A stretch of 11,504 nucleotides of DNA from an uncultured Bacteroidales bacterium. GTDB lineage: Bacteria; Bacteroidota; Bacteroidia; Bacteroidales; Paludibacteraceae. Below, in pieces: positions 5,086 through 11,450 of this stretch. The translations under genes were made by a program, and so were the position numbers. The stretch covers positions 1 to 11,504 of the forward strand of contig CALAUY010000157.1 in the NCBI GenBank assembly GCA_937892015.1, given 5' to 3'. The notes beneath the pieces were generated by a model. It was given only the letters and a program-made list of their open reading frames with translations. It ran no database searches and was not told the DNA's origin. Positions within the stretch are counted from its first letter, which is position 1; every line of letters begins with the position of its first letter.

Positions 5086-6303
5086 ATGATGCCGCTGCTG
5101 ATTGACCGATACGACTATCCTCTGCCCGAAGAGCGCATTGCCAAGTATCCGTTGGCTGAGCGCGACATGAGCAAACTGCTCGTCTTCCGTGACGGGACAA
5201 TTACAGAGAGTCGTTTTCGCCATCTCGGCAACTTCTTGCCGGCAGGTTCACACCTTATTTATAATAACACGCGCGTAATACAGGCGCGACTCGTTTTTCA
5301 CAAAGAGAGCGGAGCACGCATTGAGGTATTCTGCCTCGAACCGCTTGAGCCTCACGACTACCAGTTGTCGCTTGGCAGTCAGAGCGGTTGCACGTGGAAA
5401 TGTATGGTAGGTAACCTCAAGAAATGGAAGACGGGTGCACTGTCGATGGTTGTGGCAGGAACGCTGTTTCGCGCAGAGCGACTATCGTCCACCGGCAACA
5501 CGCACAGCATTCGTTTCTCATGGGACGACACAACGCTCTCTTTTGCGGAGATTCTCGACGCTGTGGGCGAACTGCCTATTCCACCCTACCTCAACCGAGC
5601 GACAGAAGAGAGTGACAAAAGGACTTATCAGACTGTCTATTCGCGCATCAAGGGTTCGGTAGCTGCTCCAACAGCAGGACTGCATTTCACCGAAGAGGTG
5701 TTGGACGACTTACGTCACCGCGGCGTGACAATGTCGGAACTGACGCTACACGTAGGTGCCGGCACGTTTCAGCCGGTGAAGACTGCCGATGCCAATGAGC
5801 ACACGATGCACACGGAGATAGTGGCCATACCACGTCAGACGATTGCAGACGTACAGGCACACCTGGGACATATAGTGGCCGTCGGCACTACGTCCGTTCG
5901 TACGCTGGAGAGTCTCTACTACATCGGCGTGCAGATGGTGGAACGACGATGGTCAGACGAGGACTGTCACGTCGGGCAGTTCGAGCCGTACGAACGCAAC
6001 TACACGCCACCAACAGCCGAAGCCCTACAAGCCATCTTGGATTATCTGGACTCCACCGGTCAGTCGGTACTACACGCCGAAACGCAAATAATGATTCGTC
6101 CCGGATTCGTGTTCCGCATCGTGAACCAAATGATTACTAATTTCCATCAACCCAAATCAACGTTGCTGCTGCTCGTGTCTGCTTTCTTGGACGGCGATGA
6201 CGCTGAAGGCAAGAACTGGCATCGCGTGTACGACTACGCCCTCTCACACGATTTCCGTTTCCTCAGTTACGGCGACTCGAACCTCTACTTCCTGCCCTCA
6301 TAA
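5086..6303 (+). CDS. queA: QueA-family S-adenosylmethionine:tRNA ribosyltransferase-isomerase
   Basis: QueA moves the ribosyl part of SAM onto 7-aminomethyl-7-deazaguanine in tRNA to give epoxyqueuosine, the penultimate step of queuosine synthesis. Family motifs are present: YDYPLPEERIAKYPLAERD (9-27), LIYNNTRVIQARL (57-69), the block PTAGLHF (195-201), LHVGAGTFQPV (221-231), VGTTSVRTLE (266-275) and TNFHQPKSTLLLLVSAF (351-367). At 405 aa it is longer than the usual 340-360 aa. I recall that Bacteroidales carry such a long form beside a standard QueA, so its exact role is less certain than its family. Two adjacent ATGs (5086 and 5089) are both possible starts, with GAGG just upstream. It is 6 bp after the methyltransferase gene; a repeat array separates it from tatD. 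Confidence 0.9.
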   Translation: MMPLLIDRYDYPLPEERIAKYPLAERDMSKLLVFRDGTITESRFRHLGNFLPAGSHLIYNNTRVIQARLVFHKESGARIEVFCLEPLEPHDYQLSLGSQSGCTWKCMVGNLKKWKTGALSMVVAGTLFRAERLSSTGNTHSIRFSWDDTTLSFAEILDAVGELPIPPYLNRATEESDKRTYQTVYSRIKGSVAAPTAGLHFTEEVLDDLRHRGVTMSELTLHVGAGTFQPVKTADANEHTMHTEIVAIPRQTIADVQAHLGHIVAVGTTSVRTLESLYYIGVQMVERRWSDEDCHVGQFEPYERNYTPPTAEALQAILDYLDSTGQSVLHAETQIMIRPGFVFRIVNQMITNFHQPKSTLLLLVSAFLDGDDAEGKNWHRVYDYALSHDFRFLSYGDSNLYFLPS

Positions 6304-6306
6304 CCC

Positions 6307-6401
6307 TCAAACAATTTCAAACCACTTCAAACGCCCGCAGGGCATTCAAACTATTTCAAACAATTTCAAACCACTTCAAACAGCCCTCTGGGCGCTCAAA
6401 C
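6307..6401 (+). repeat. 10-bp-phased TCAAAC array with two GC hairpins
   Basis: TCAAAC occurs at 6307, 6317, 6327, 6346, 6356, 6366, 6376 and 6396, so nearly all spacings are 10 bp or about twice that. A 26-bp block is identical at 6307-6332 and 6356-6381. Each block is followed by a small hairpin: GCCC-GCA-GGGC (6333-6343) and GCCC-TCT-GGGC (6383-6393). Stems are identical and loops differ. The array fills almost the whole gap between queA and tatD and leaves no room for a normal ribosome binding site before tatD. Confidence 0.9.
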
Positions 6402-6405
6402 TCTC

Positions 6406-7203
6406 ATGATAGATACTCATTGCCATATCGACGACCCGCGTTACACGGCGGACTTAGAAGCGGTCATCGCTCGCCAGAAAGACGGCGGCGTGGAGGCCAT
6501 CCTCGTCCCTGGCGTCAACCTCGAGTCGTGCCAAACAGTTCCGGCCGTGTGCAGCCGCTTCCCGGGCTATCTCTATCCGGCACTCGGCCTGCATCCGGAG
6601 GACGTGCAGGCAGATTACAAGCAGGTTCTGGCGCATATCCACGACACGGTCTTCCATTACAGCGAACTCTTCCCCGAGTCGTCACCGCTGGTGGCCATTG
6701 GCGAGATAGGTCTCGATTACCATTTCTCCACCGAGTTCAAGAACGAGCAACACCTCGCTTTCCGCGAGCAACTGGACTGGGCATTGACACTCGGACTGCC
6801 CGTGATGGTTCATTCGCGCGATGCCACCGAAGATACACTACGCATCATCCGCGAGTATCATGCGAAGAGTGGCGGACAACTGCGAGGCGTGATGCATTGC
6901 TTCAGTGGAAGTCGCGAGACTGCGAACGAATACATCCGATTAGGATGGAAACTGGGTATCGGTGGTGTACTGACGTTCAAAAACAGTAAACTGAGCGAAA
7001 CGCTCCGAGACATACCATTATCGTCATTAGTGTTGGAAACAGATGCTCCATATATGGCACCCGTACCCCATCGCGGAGAGACAAATGAGAGTCGTTGGAT
7101 GACCTACGTTGCACAAAAGTTGTCAGAAGTGTACCAAGTGCCCAAAAAAGACATTTTTGAATCGACAAAATGCACGTCAAAAGCACTTTTTTGCATAAAA
7201 TGA
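6406..7203 (+). CDS. tatD: TatD-family metal-dependent DNase
   Basis: This 265-aa TIM-barrel hydrolase belongs to the TatD family, which includes cytoplasmic 3'-5' exonucleases acting on DNA or RNA; despite the name it is not part of twin-arginine export. The metal ligands are all visible: H5 and H7 in DTHCH, E100 in IGEIGLDY, H136 in VMVHSRDA, H164 in MHCFSGS and D213 in LETDAPY. Length is normal. The last 15 residues (FESTKCTSKALFCIK) diverge from the usual ending, which has Asn-Ala before the final Leu-Phe, and the DNA there turns AT-rich. The start ATG 6406 is fixed by the conserved MIDTHCH. It is preceded by the phased repeat array and lies on the same strand as queA. Confidence 0.93.
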   Translation: MIDTHCHIDDPRYTADLEAVIARQKDGGVEAILVPGVNLESCQTVPAVCSRFPGYLYPALGLHPEDVQADYKQVLAHIHDTVFHYSELFPESSPLVAIGEIGLDYHFSTEFKNEQHLAFREQLDWALTLGLPVMVHSRDATEDTLRIIREYHAKSGGQLRGVMHCFSGSRETANEYIRLGWKLGIGGVLTFKNSKLSETLRDIPLSSLVLETDAPYMAPVPHRGETNESRWMTYVAQKLSEVYQVPKKDIFESTKCTSKALFCIK

Positions 7204-7329
7204 CGAAAAAAAACACATTTTTTTGCTTTTTTTCATTGTTATATCACTTTTTTTTTGTAACTTTACAGCCGATTTTGGATTTTACCCCCTAAAAACGACC
7301 TATTTTGGGCAAAAAAACGGGGCAAAAAT
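7204..7329 (+). other. T-rich spacer before tRNA-Ser
   Basis: The spacer has runs of A and T but no gene and no GC-stem terminator. It carries the candidate tRNA-Ser promoter. Confidence 0.5.
7235..7265 (+). promoter_or_regulatory. Candidate promoter of tRNA-Ser
   Basis: ATTG (7235-7238), a 19-bp gap and TAACTTTA (7258-7265) fit the Bacteroidota pattern with one mismatch in each box. The tRNA starts about 65 bp downstream, which is longer than for the other two tRNAs here. Confidence 0.5.
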
Positions 7330-7417
7330 GGAGAGATGCTCGAGTGGTTGAAGAGGCACGCCTGGAAAGCGTGTAAACTCCAAAAGGGTTTCCGGGGTTC
7401 GAATCCCCGTCTCTCCG
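7330..7417 (+). tRNA. tRNA-Ser(GGA)
   Basis: An 88-nt class II tRNA with discriminator G. The acceptor arms are GGAGAGA/TCTCTCC, the anticodon stem CACGC/GCGTG has loop CTGGAAA with anticodon GGA at 7364-7366, a long variable arm (about 7374-7392) is typical of tRNA-Ser, and the T arm is CGGGG/CCCCG. CCA is not encoded (CAA follows). CGCAAA (7416-7421) can pair with TTTGCG (7431-7436) right at the 3' end. The last part of the gene is duplicated downstream at 7527-7546. Confidence 0.96.
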
Positions 7418-7421
7418 CAAA
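7402..7421 (+). repeat. attachment-site-like repeat, copy in tRNA-Ser
   Basis: AATCCCCGTCTCTCCGCAAA: the 3' part of the T arm, the acceptor strand and four bases beyond. Identical to 7527-7546. Confidence 0.85.
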
Positions 7422-7526
7422 CAAAATAGTTTTGCGAGTAAAGCTTGCTTAAAGGAGCAAATACTGTTTTGTTTGGACAGGATGCCTGTGGCAGACTGTT
7501 GGGATGACGAGGAGCCTGCGACGAAA

Positions 7527-7546
7527 AATCCCCGTCTCTCCGCAAA
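7527..7546 (+). repeat. attachment-site-like repeat, downstream copy
   Basis: Exact 20-bp copy of the tRNA-Ser 3' end, 125 bp downstream and in the same orientation. Integrases that use tRNA genes leave this pattern. The 105 bp between the copies hold no gene, so it would be a scar of a lost element, or the repeat arose some other way. Confidence 0.6.
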
Positions 7547-7605
7547 AGAAAAAAAATAACCTTATAGCGAAGATATAATAACAAATAACTCAAAAACACA
7601 AAACA

Positions 7606-8424
7606 ATGAAAAAAGTATTTGCAACCTTTACGGTACTCGCAATGCTCGGCTTTGGTGGCGTTGCTGTAATGGCTCAAGAAGAAGCAGCTCCGGCTGTAGA
7701 ACAGACAGAAATTGCAGAAGATGAAGCAACTGTGGCAGAAGAGGCCGCTGTAGCAGTCGATGAAGCTGAAGAAGGCGGATTGACCGCTCTTCACAAAGCA
7801 TTGAAAACAAAGTTTATTGAAGGTGGTGCCGGCTTCATGGCAGCCACGCTCCTCTGCTTGGTATTTGGTTTGGCTCTCTGCATTGAGCGTATCATTTATC
7901 TCTCTTTGGCTAAAACGAACACGAAGAAACTGCTTGATGATGTAGAGAAAGCTCTGAACGAGAAAGGTTTAGAGGCTGCTCTTGACATCTGCCGCAACAC
8001 ACGCGGACCGGTGGCTTCTATTTTCTATCAGGGTCTGAGCCGCTACGATGAAGGTGTCGATGTGGTTGAGAAAACCGTTGCTTCGTATGGTGGCGTTCAG
8101 CTCGGTTTGCTCGAGAAGAACCTCTCATGGATTACCCTCTTCATCGCCATCGCTCCTTCGATGGGTTTCATGGGTACCATCATCGGTATGATCGCGGCGT
8201 TCGATAAGATTCAGCAAGTAGGTGATATGTCTGCAACGGTTGTTGCCGGCGGTATCAAAGTGGCGTTGTTGACTACCCTGCTCGGTTTGATTATCGCCAT
8301 CATCCTGCAAGTGTTCTACAACTATATCCTCTCTCTGGTTGAGGGTCTTACCAACGAAATGGAAGACAGCTCAATCAGCCTGCTTGACATCGTTGTTCGT
8401 TACGACGCAGCACAGAAGAAATAA
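7606..8424 (+). CDS. exbB: MotA/TolQ/ExbB proton channel protein (ExbB type)
   Basis: This 272-aa inner-membrane subunit forms, with ExbD, the proton channel that energises TonB-dependent outer-membrane transport or a related Tol-type system. Residues 1-23 look like a signal peptide with cleavage near VMA/QEEA. Residues 24-58 are Glu/Ala-rich and very acidic, probably periplasmic. TM1 is at about 76-99, a cytoplasmic domain at about 100-172, TM2 at about 173-197 with APSMGFMGTIIGM (183-195), and TM3 at about 214-243 with ALLTTLLGLIIAI. The Thr pair in TM3 is at the position of channel-lining threonines in E. coli ExbB, judged by motif. It is the first gene of a four-gene operon with two exbD genes. 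The start fits the signal peptide. The next gene is 80 bp away. Confidence 0.92.
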   Translation: MKKVFATFTVLAMLGFGGVAVMAQEEAAPAVEQTEIAEDEATVAEEAAVAVDEAEEGGLTALHKALKTKFIEGGAGFMAATLLCLVFGLALCIERIIYLSLAKTNTKKLLDDVEKALNEKGLEAALDICRNTRGPVASIFYQGLSRYDEGVDVVEKTVASYGGVQLGLLEKNLSWITLFIAIAPSMGFMGTIIGMIAAFDKIQQVGDMSATVVAGGIKVALLTTLLGLIIAIILQVFYNYILSLVEGLTNEMEDSSISLLDIVVRYDAAQKK

Positions 8425-8504
8425 TAAGCTTATAAGGCTTAAAAACATCCTGCATTTTGCATCTGCAATTGCATAGTCATTAACTTATAAACTTGTTATT
8501 TATT

Positions 8505-8987
8505 ATGAAAAACTATAGTCTGATATCTAAAGTTACCCTGTGGGTTTTGCTTGTAATCGGTATCGTGGTTTCGGCGATGGTGTTCCTTGGGGGCAACCAG
8601 GCTGAAGGTTACGAGGTTGCAGGCGATGTACTCGCGGTACCTGTCTTCACAGACCTGTTCCTCAACTGGAACTATATCCTGCTTTGTATAGCCATCGTGG
8701 TGACCCTCGTGTTTGTTATTGCAGGGTTCTGCCGCCAGTGGAAAATTGACCGCAAGAAGGCCCTCTTCTCGCTCGGAGTAGTGGTTGCATTCGTGCTGCT
8801 CTTCGTTGTCTGCTGGTTCCTCGGCTCACCGGAGAAAATCACCATCATCGGTTATGAAGGCACTGACAATCAAGGATTCTGGGCACAACTCAGCGACATG
8901 ATGATGTATGCCAGCTACGCCCTCGTTTGCGGCGTAATCATTGCCATCATCTTCGGCGCTGTACGCTCATTGATGCTGAAAAAATAA
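8505..8987 (+). CDS. Four-TM membrane protein in the exb operon
   Basis: A 160-aa protein with four predicted membrane helices: about 8-29, 53-75, 85-107 and 135-157 of the ATG form. The termini are lysine-bearing and the loop at 109-132 is polar. I recognise no named domain. It sits between exbB and exbD with short gaps (80 and 31 bp) on the same strand, so it probably works with the proton channel, as an accessory or assembly subunit. I recall similar small membrane proteins at this place in Bacteroidales exb operons. I chose ATG 8505 over an upstream TTG at 8493, because MKNYSL is a normal start and an A-rich stretch precedes it poorly at the TTG. Confidence 0.82.
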   Translation: MKNYSLISKVTLWVLLVIGIVVSAMVFLGGNQAEGYEVAGDVLAVPVFTDLFLNWNYILLCIAIVVTLVFVIAGFCRQWKIDRKKALFSLGVVVAFVLLFVVCWFLGSPEKITIIGYEGTDNQGFWAQLSDMMMYASYALVCGVIIAIIFGAVRSLMLKK

Positions 8988-9018
8988 TACATTGTAATAA
9001 TCGCAAAAGTAAAGAACT

Positions 9019-9597
9019 ATGGCTCGTAAAGTTCCGGCAATCAATGCCAGCTCTATGGCGGACATCTCTTTCTTGCTGTTGATCTTCTTCCTGATTACCA
9101 CCAGCATGGATGTTAGTCAAGGTCTTGCACGCCGTCTGCCACAACCGCCTGACCCCAATCAGAAGGTGGAGGCAACGGACATCAACCAACGAAACCTCTT
9201 CGTTGTCAAGATCAACTCGGCTAACCAACTGCTCGTGCAAGGTCAAGAGACCGACATCAAGCAGCTCCGCTCAAAGGCCAAAGAGTTCATTGACAACCCT
9301 AACGACGACCCGAACCTGCCCGTTCGCGTCACCGAGGAGATTCCCGGGCTGGGCGTTGTCACCTACACTCCCGACCACGTCATCTCCGTGCAGAACGATG
9401 TGGACACGCAGTACCAAGCGTATCTGGACGTGCAGAACGAACTCGTTGCGGCTTACAATGAACTTCGTGATGCCTTCTCTAAGAAACAGTTCGGCAAGTA
9501 CTACAACGAACTGGAGGAGGACGAACAGAAACTCGTACAGAAGGTGTATCCTCAGAAAATCTCCGAGGCCGAACCTAAAAATTATGGGAGTAAATAA
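9019..9597 (+). CDS. exbD: ExbD/TolR biopolymer transport protein, first copy
   Basis: A 192-aa ExbD-type subunit with one membrane helix (about 14-32) in SSMADISFLLLIFFLITTSM. It bears the conserved Asp (D15) that carries protons in this family. The periplasmic part follows the ExbD pattern, with a segment VQNELVAAYNELRDAF (138-153), and then an extra C-terminal stretch of about 40 residues rich in Glu/Lys. E. coli ExbD is 141 aa, so this one is long. It starts 31 bp after the four-TM gene and ends 2 bp before the second exbD, so the two are almost certainly translated together. Confidence 0.93.
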   Translation: MARKVPAINASSMADISFLLLIFFLITTSMDVSQGLARRLPQPPDPNQKVEATDINQRNLFVVKINSANQLLVQGQETDIKQLRSKAKEFIDNPNDDPNLPVRVTEEIPGLGVVTYTPDHVISVQNDVDTQYQAYLDVQNELVAAYNELRDAFSKKQFGKYYNELEEDEQKLVQKVYPQKISEAEPKNYGSK

Positions 9598-9599
9598 TT

Positions 9600-10070
9600 A
9601 TGGCAAGAATTCGTAAAGGTGAAAAACGTGAGATGCCGGCGTTGAACACGTCGTCACTCCCCGACATTATTTTCATGCTACTCTTCTTCTTCATGACTGT
9701 TACTTCCATGAAGGAGGTTACCTACAAGGTTCAGATTAACAACCCTCAGGCAACCGAGTTGACCAAGTTGGAAAAGAAAAGCCTCGTGCGCTATATCTAT
9801 GTGGGCTCTCCCACGCGCGAACTGCAACAGAAATGGGGCAAAGAGACTCGTATCCAGCTTGACGATGCCTTCGCTGAGGTGGGCGAGATTGAAGAGTACA
9901 TCGTCAATGAGCGTTCCGCTATGCGTGAAGACGAGCAGGGCAAGATGACTGTTTCTATCAAGGCCGACAAAGACACCCGCATGGGTATCATCGGCGACAT
10001 CAAACAGGCTCTTCGCCGCTCATATGCGCTCAAGATTTCGTACGCCGCAACCAACCGTACGTCGTACTAA
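9600..10070 (+). CDS. exbD: ExbD/TolR biopolymer transport protein, second copy
   Basis: A 156-aa ExbD-type protein. The cytoplasmic start is basic (MARIRKGEKR), followed by one membrane helix (about 20-37) with LNTSSLPDIIFMLLFFFMTV and the conserved Asp D22. The periplasmic domain is of normal length, with the pattern VSIKADKDTRMGIIGDIKQAL (143-ward region) typical of ExbD/TolR. It differs clearly from the first copy, so a heteromeric ExbD pair is likely. It closes the operon; a terminator is 15 bp after the stop. Confidence 0.93.
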   Translation: MARIRKGEKREMPALNTSSLPDIIFMLLFFFMTVTSMKEVTYKVQINNPQATELTKLEKKSLVRYIYVGSPTRELQQKWGKETRIQLDDAFAEVGEIEEYIVNERSAMREDEQGKMTVSIKADKDTRMGIIGDIKQALRRSYALKISYAATNRTSY

Positions 10071-10084
10071 ATCATACTACTATC

Positions 10085-10118
10085 AGAGGAGGCTGTCTTT
10101 CGTGGGCAGCCTCCTTTA
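10085..10118 (+). terminator. Rho-independent terminator of the exb operon
   Basis: AGGAGGCTG (10087-10095) pairs with CAGCCTCCT (10107-10115) over 9 bp, extendable inwards, followed by TTATT. The T-run is short but the stem is strong. Confidence 0.88.
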
Positions 10119-10136
10119 TTACTATCATCATAACAC

Positions 10137-10856
10137 ATGGAACTGACAATCTTATTGTTCGCCGTCCTGCCGGCGGCTCTTTTGGTGCTATATATCTATT
10201 TACGCGACCGATACCAGCGCGAACCCATTGGTCAAATCCTGAAAGGCGTGCTTTACGGCATCATTTCCGCCGTTCTGGCGGCATATCTTGAGTCTGCCCT
10301 TCAATTGGTGGGGTTGGTCACAGAATCTGCCGCCACGTGGTTGGGTGCCGGATGGAATGCGTTCGTTGGTGCTGCAATGCCCGAAGAGGCAACTAAACTA
10401 CTGATGCTGTGGTTGTTACTGCGCAGAAACAAGTATTTCGATGAGCGCTTCGACGGCATCGTCTATGCCTGCTGTGTGGGGATGGGATTCGCCGGAACGG
10501 AGAATATCCTCTACCTGTTCGGTAATATCGACTCGTGGCAGTCGGTTGCCGTCAGTCGAGCTATCTTCGCTGTTCCTGCACATTTCATGTTCGCTGTGGC
10601 CATGGGCTATTTCTACTCGAAAGTGCATTTCCGCGAGATGAGCCGCTCGTATCGCTCGCTCGTTTTCGTCGTGCCGGTCGTCATGCACGGCATCTACGAC
10701 GGACTGCTCTTTGTGGCAAACGTGTCGCCACAAGTGGCAGGCGTAATCCTGCTGTGCTTCTACATGTTCTGTTTCTGGATGTTCCGCGTTTCACGCCAAC
10801 GCATCCGAGAGCAGATTGCCGCCGATGACCCCAACAACCTCATTTTCCGCGTCTAA
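10137..10856 (+). CDS. PrsW-family intramembrane metalloprotease
   Basis: A 239-aa multi-pass membrane protein of the PrsW family, relatives of CAAX-type proteases. In Bacillus, PrsW cleaves an anti-sigma factor at site 1. The family motifs are present: EEATK (83-87) with the paired Glu, FDGIVYACCVGMGFAGTEN (105-123) with E122, PAHFMFAVAMGYFYS (147-161) with H149, and HGIYDGLLF (184-192) with H184 and D188. These are the expected catalytic or metal-binding residues. About seven hydrophobic segments are visible. No anti-sigma substrate is encoded nearby and the substrate is unknown. The ATG at 10137 comes 19 bp after the exb terminator and the gene has its own terminator, so it is a separate unit. 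Confidence 0.9.
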   Translation: MELTILLFAVLPAALLVLYIYLRDRYQREPIGQILKGVLYGIISAVLAAYLESALQLVGLVTESAATWLGAGWNAFVGAAMPEEATKLLMLWLLLRRNKYFDERFDGIVYACCVGMGFAGTENILYLFGNIDSWQSVAVSRAIFAVPAHFMFAVAMGYFYSKVHFREMSRSYRSLVFVVPVVMHGIYDGLLFVANVSPQVAGVILLCFYMFCFWMFRVSRQRIREQIAADDPNNLIFRV

Positions 10857-10895
10857 GAACATTATCACAACGTAGGGCACCTCCTCATTAACACC

Positions 10896-10939
10896 CCGTC
10901 AACTCTCCGGCAACACTCCGTCAACTCTCTGTCAACACA
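10896..10939 (+). repeat. Four-unit 11-bp tandem repeat after the PrsW gene
   Basis: The units are CCGTCAACTCT (10896-10906), CCGGCAACACT (10907-10917), CCGTCAACTCT (10918-10928) and CTGTCAACACA (10929-10939). Units 1 and 3 are identical. The array lies 39 bp after the stop codon and 3 bp before the terminator stem, so it would be in the 3' untranslated region. Confidence 0.88.
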
Positions 10940-10942
10940 TAT

Positions 10943-10980
10943 GCACCTCTGGTCTTCATCACGCCCGAGGTGCTTTTTTT
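10943..10980 (+). terminator. Rho-independent terminator of the PrsW gene
   Basis: GCACCTC (10943-10949) pairs with GAGGTGC (10967-10973) across a 17-nt loop, followed by seven T's. Confidence 0.88.
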
Positions 10981-11212
10981 GTCGTTACAACGCACAGAGG
11001 ATGCACGCAGCAAGAGGGTAGAAAATCTCTTTGCTCTTTGTTCCATGCCCCACATTCGGTCCTAATCAGACTGGCTCCATAGGAGCGCTCCCCTAAGGTA
11101 GAGGGTGCACACGAAGTGATCGTACCCCTTGCGGGTTAAGATTTTACAATTGGACAAGTTATTTAAGATTGAATAATTGGATAATTTACGTTTGCGGATG
11201 GGAGGGGGTGAA

Positions 11213-11233
11213 CACGAATCGAACGAATAAAAC
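11213..11233 (+). repeat. Dispersed ACGAAT-type intergenic repeat, copy 2
   Basis: Exact reverse complement of 1246-1266 over 21 bp. It is directly followed by ACGAATCGCGGGAT, which leads into the CGGGAT units. Confidence 0.85.
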
Positions 11234-11381
11234 GAATCGCGGGATAACGGGATAAGGAAATCACTGAATAATGGAATCGCGGGATGAGGGGTGACGGGAT
11301 TAGGGATGAAAAGGGGTGCAGAGGAGGTGTTTTTATCTAAATCGGAGTTCTATGTTTACTCCTAAAGTCGTAAACTCGCGC

Positions 11382-11432
11382 GCCGCACTCGTCCCTCAAA
11401 ATGTCCACCGGACATTTCTCGGTGCGGCTTTT
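11382..11432 (+). terminator. Compound hairpin followed by T's, possible terminator
   Basis: The outer stem is GCCGCAC (11382-11388) with GTGCGGC (11422-11428). Inside it is a perfect hairpin AAATGTCC (11399-11406), loop ACC, GGACATTT (11410-11417). TTTT follows at 11429-11432. It looks like a terminator or a structured RNA, but no gene ends just upstream, so what it would terminate is unclear. Confidence 0.45.
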
Positions 11433-11450
11433 CCGCTTCATGTTATCCTA

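Larger units (their letters stand above)
10981..11446. other. Gene-free region with small repeats and hairpins
   Basis: No open frame looks like a protein gene and I see no tRNA or other known RNA. It holds: TTGCTCTTTGTTC (11031-11043), the reverse complement of the repeat in the methyltransferase tail; GCTCC-ATA-GGAGC (11074-11086) overlapping the palindrome GGAGCGCTCC (11082-11091); the ACGAAT-type repeat at 11213-11233; the 12-mer GAATCGCGGGAT twice (11234-11245 and 11274-11285) among four CGGGAT units; and a compound hairpin at 11382-11432. Confidence 0.6.

Noticed and set aside
7427..7434. TAGTTTTG as a -7 box for exbB
   Set aside because: It fits TAnnTTTG, but no TTTG lies 19-20 bp upstream, only the tRNA-Ser gene, and it is about 170 bp from the exbB start.
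7300..7794. 164-aa minus-strand open frame across tRNA-Ser and the start of exbB
   Set aside because: It reads through the tRNA gene antisense and gives the peptide typical of translated tRNA-Ser genes; not a protein gene.
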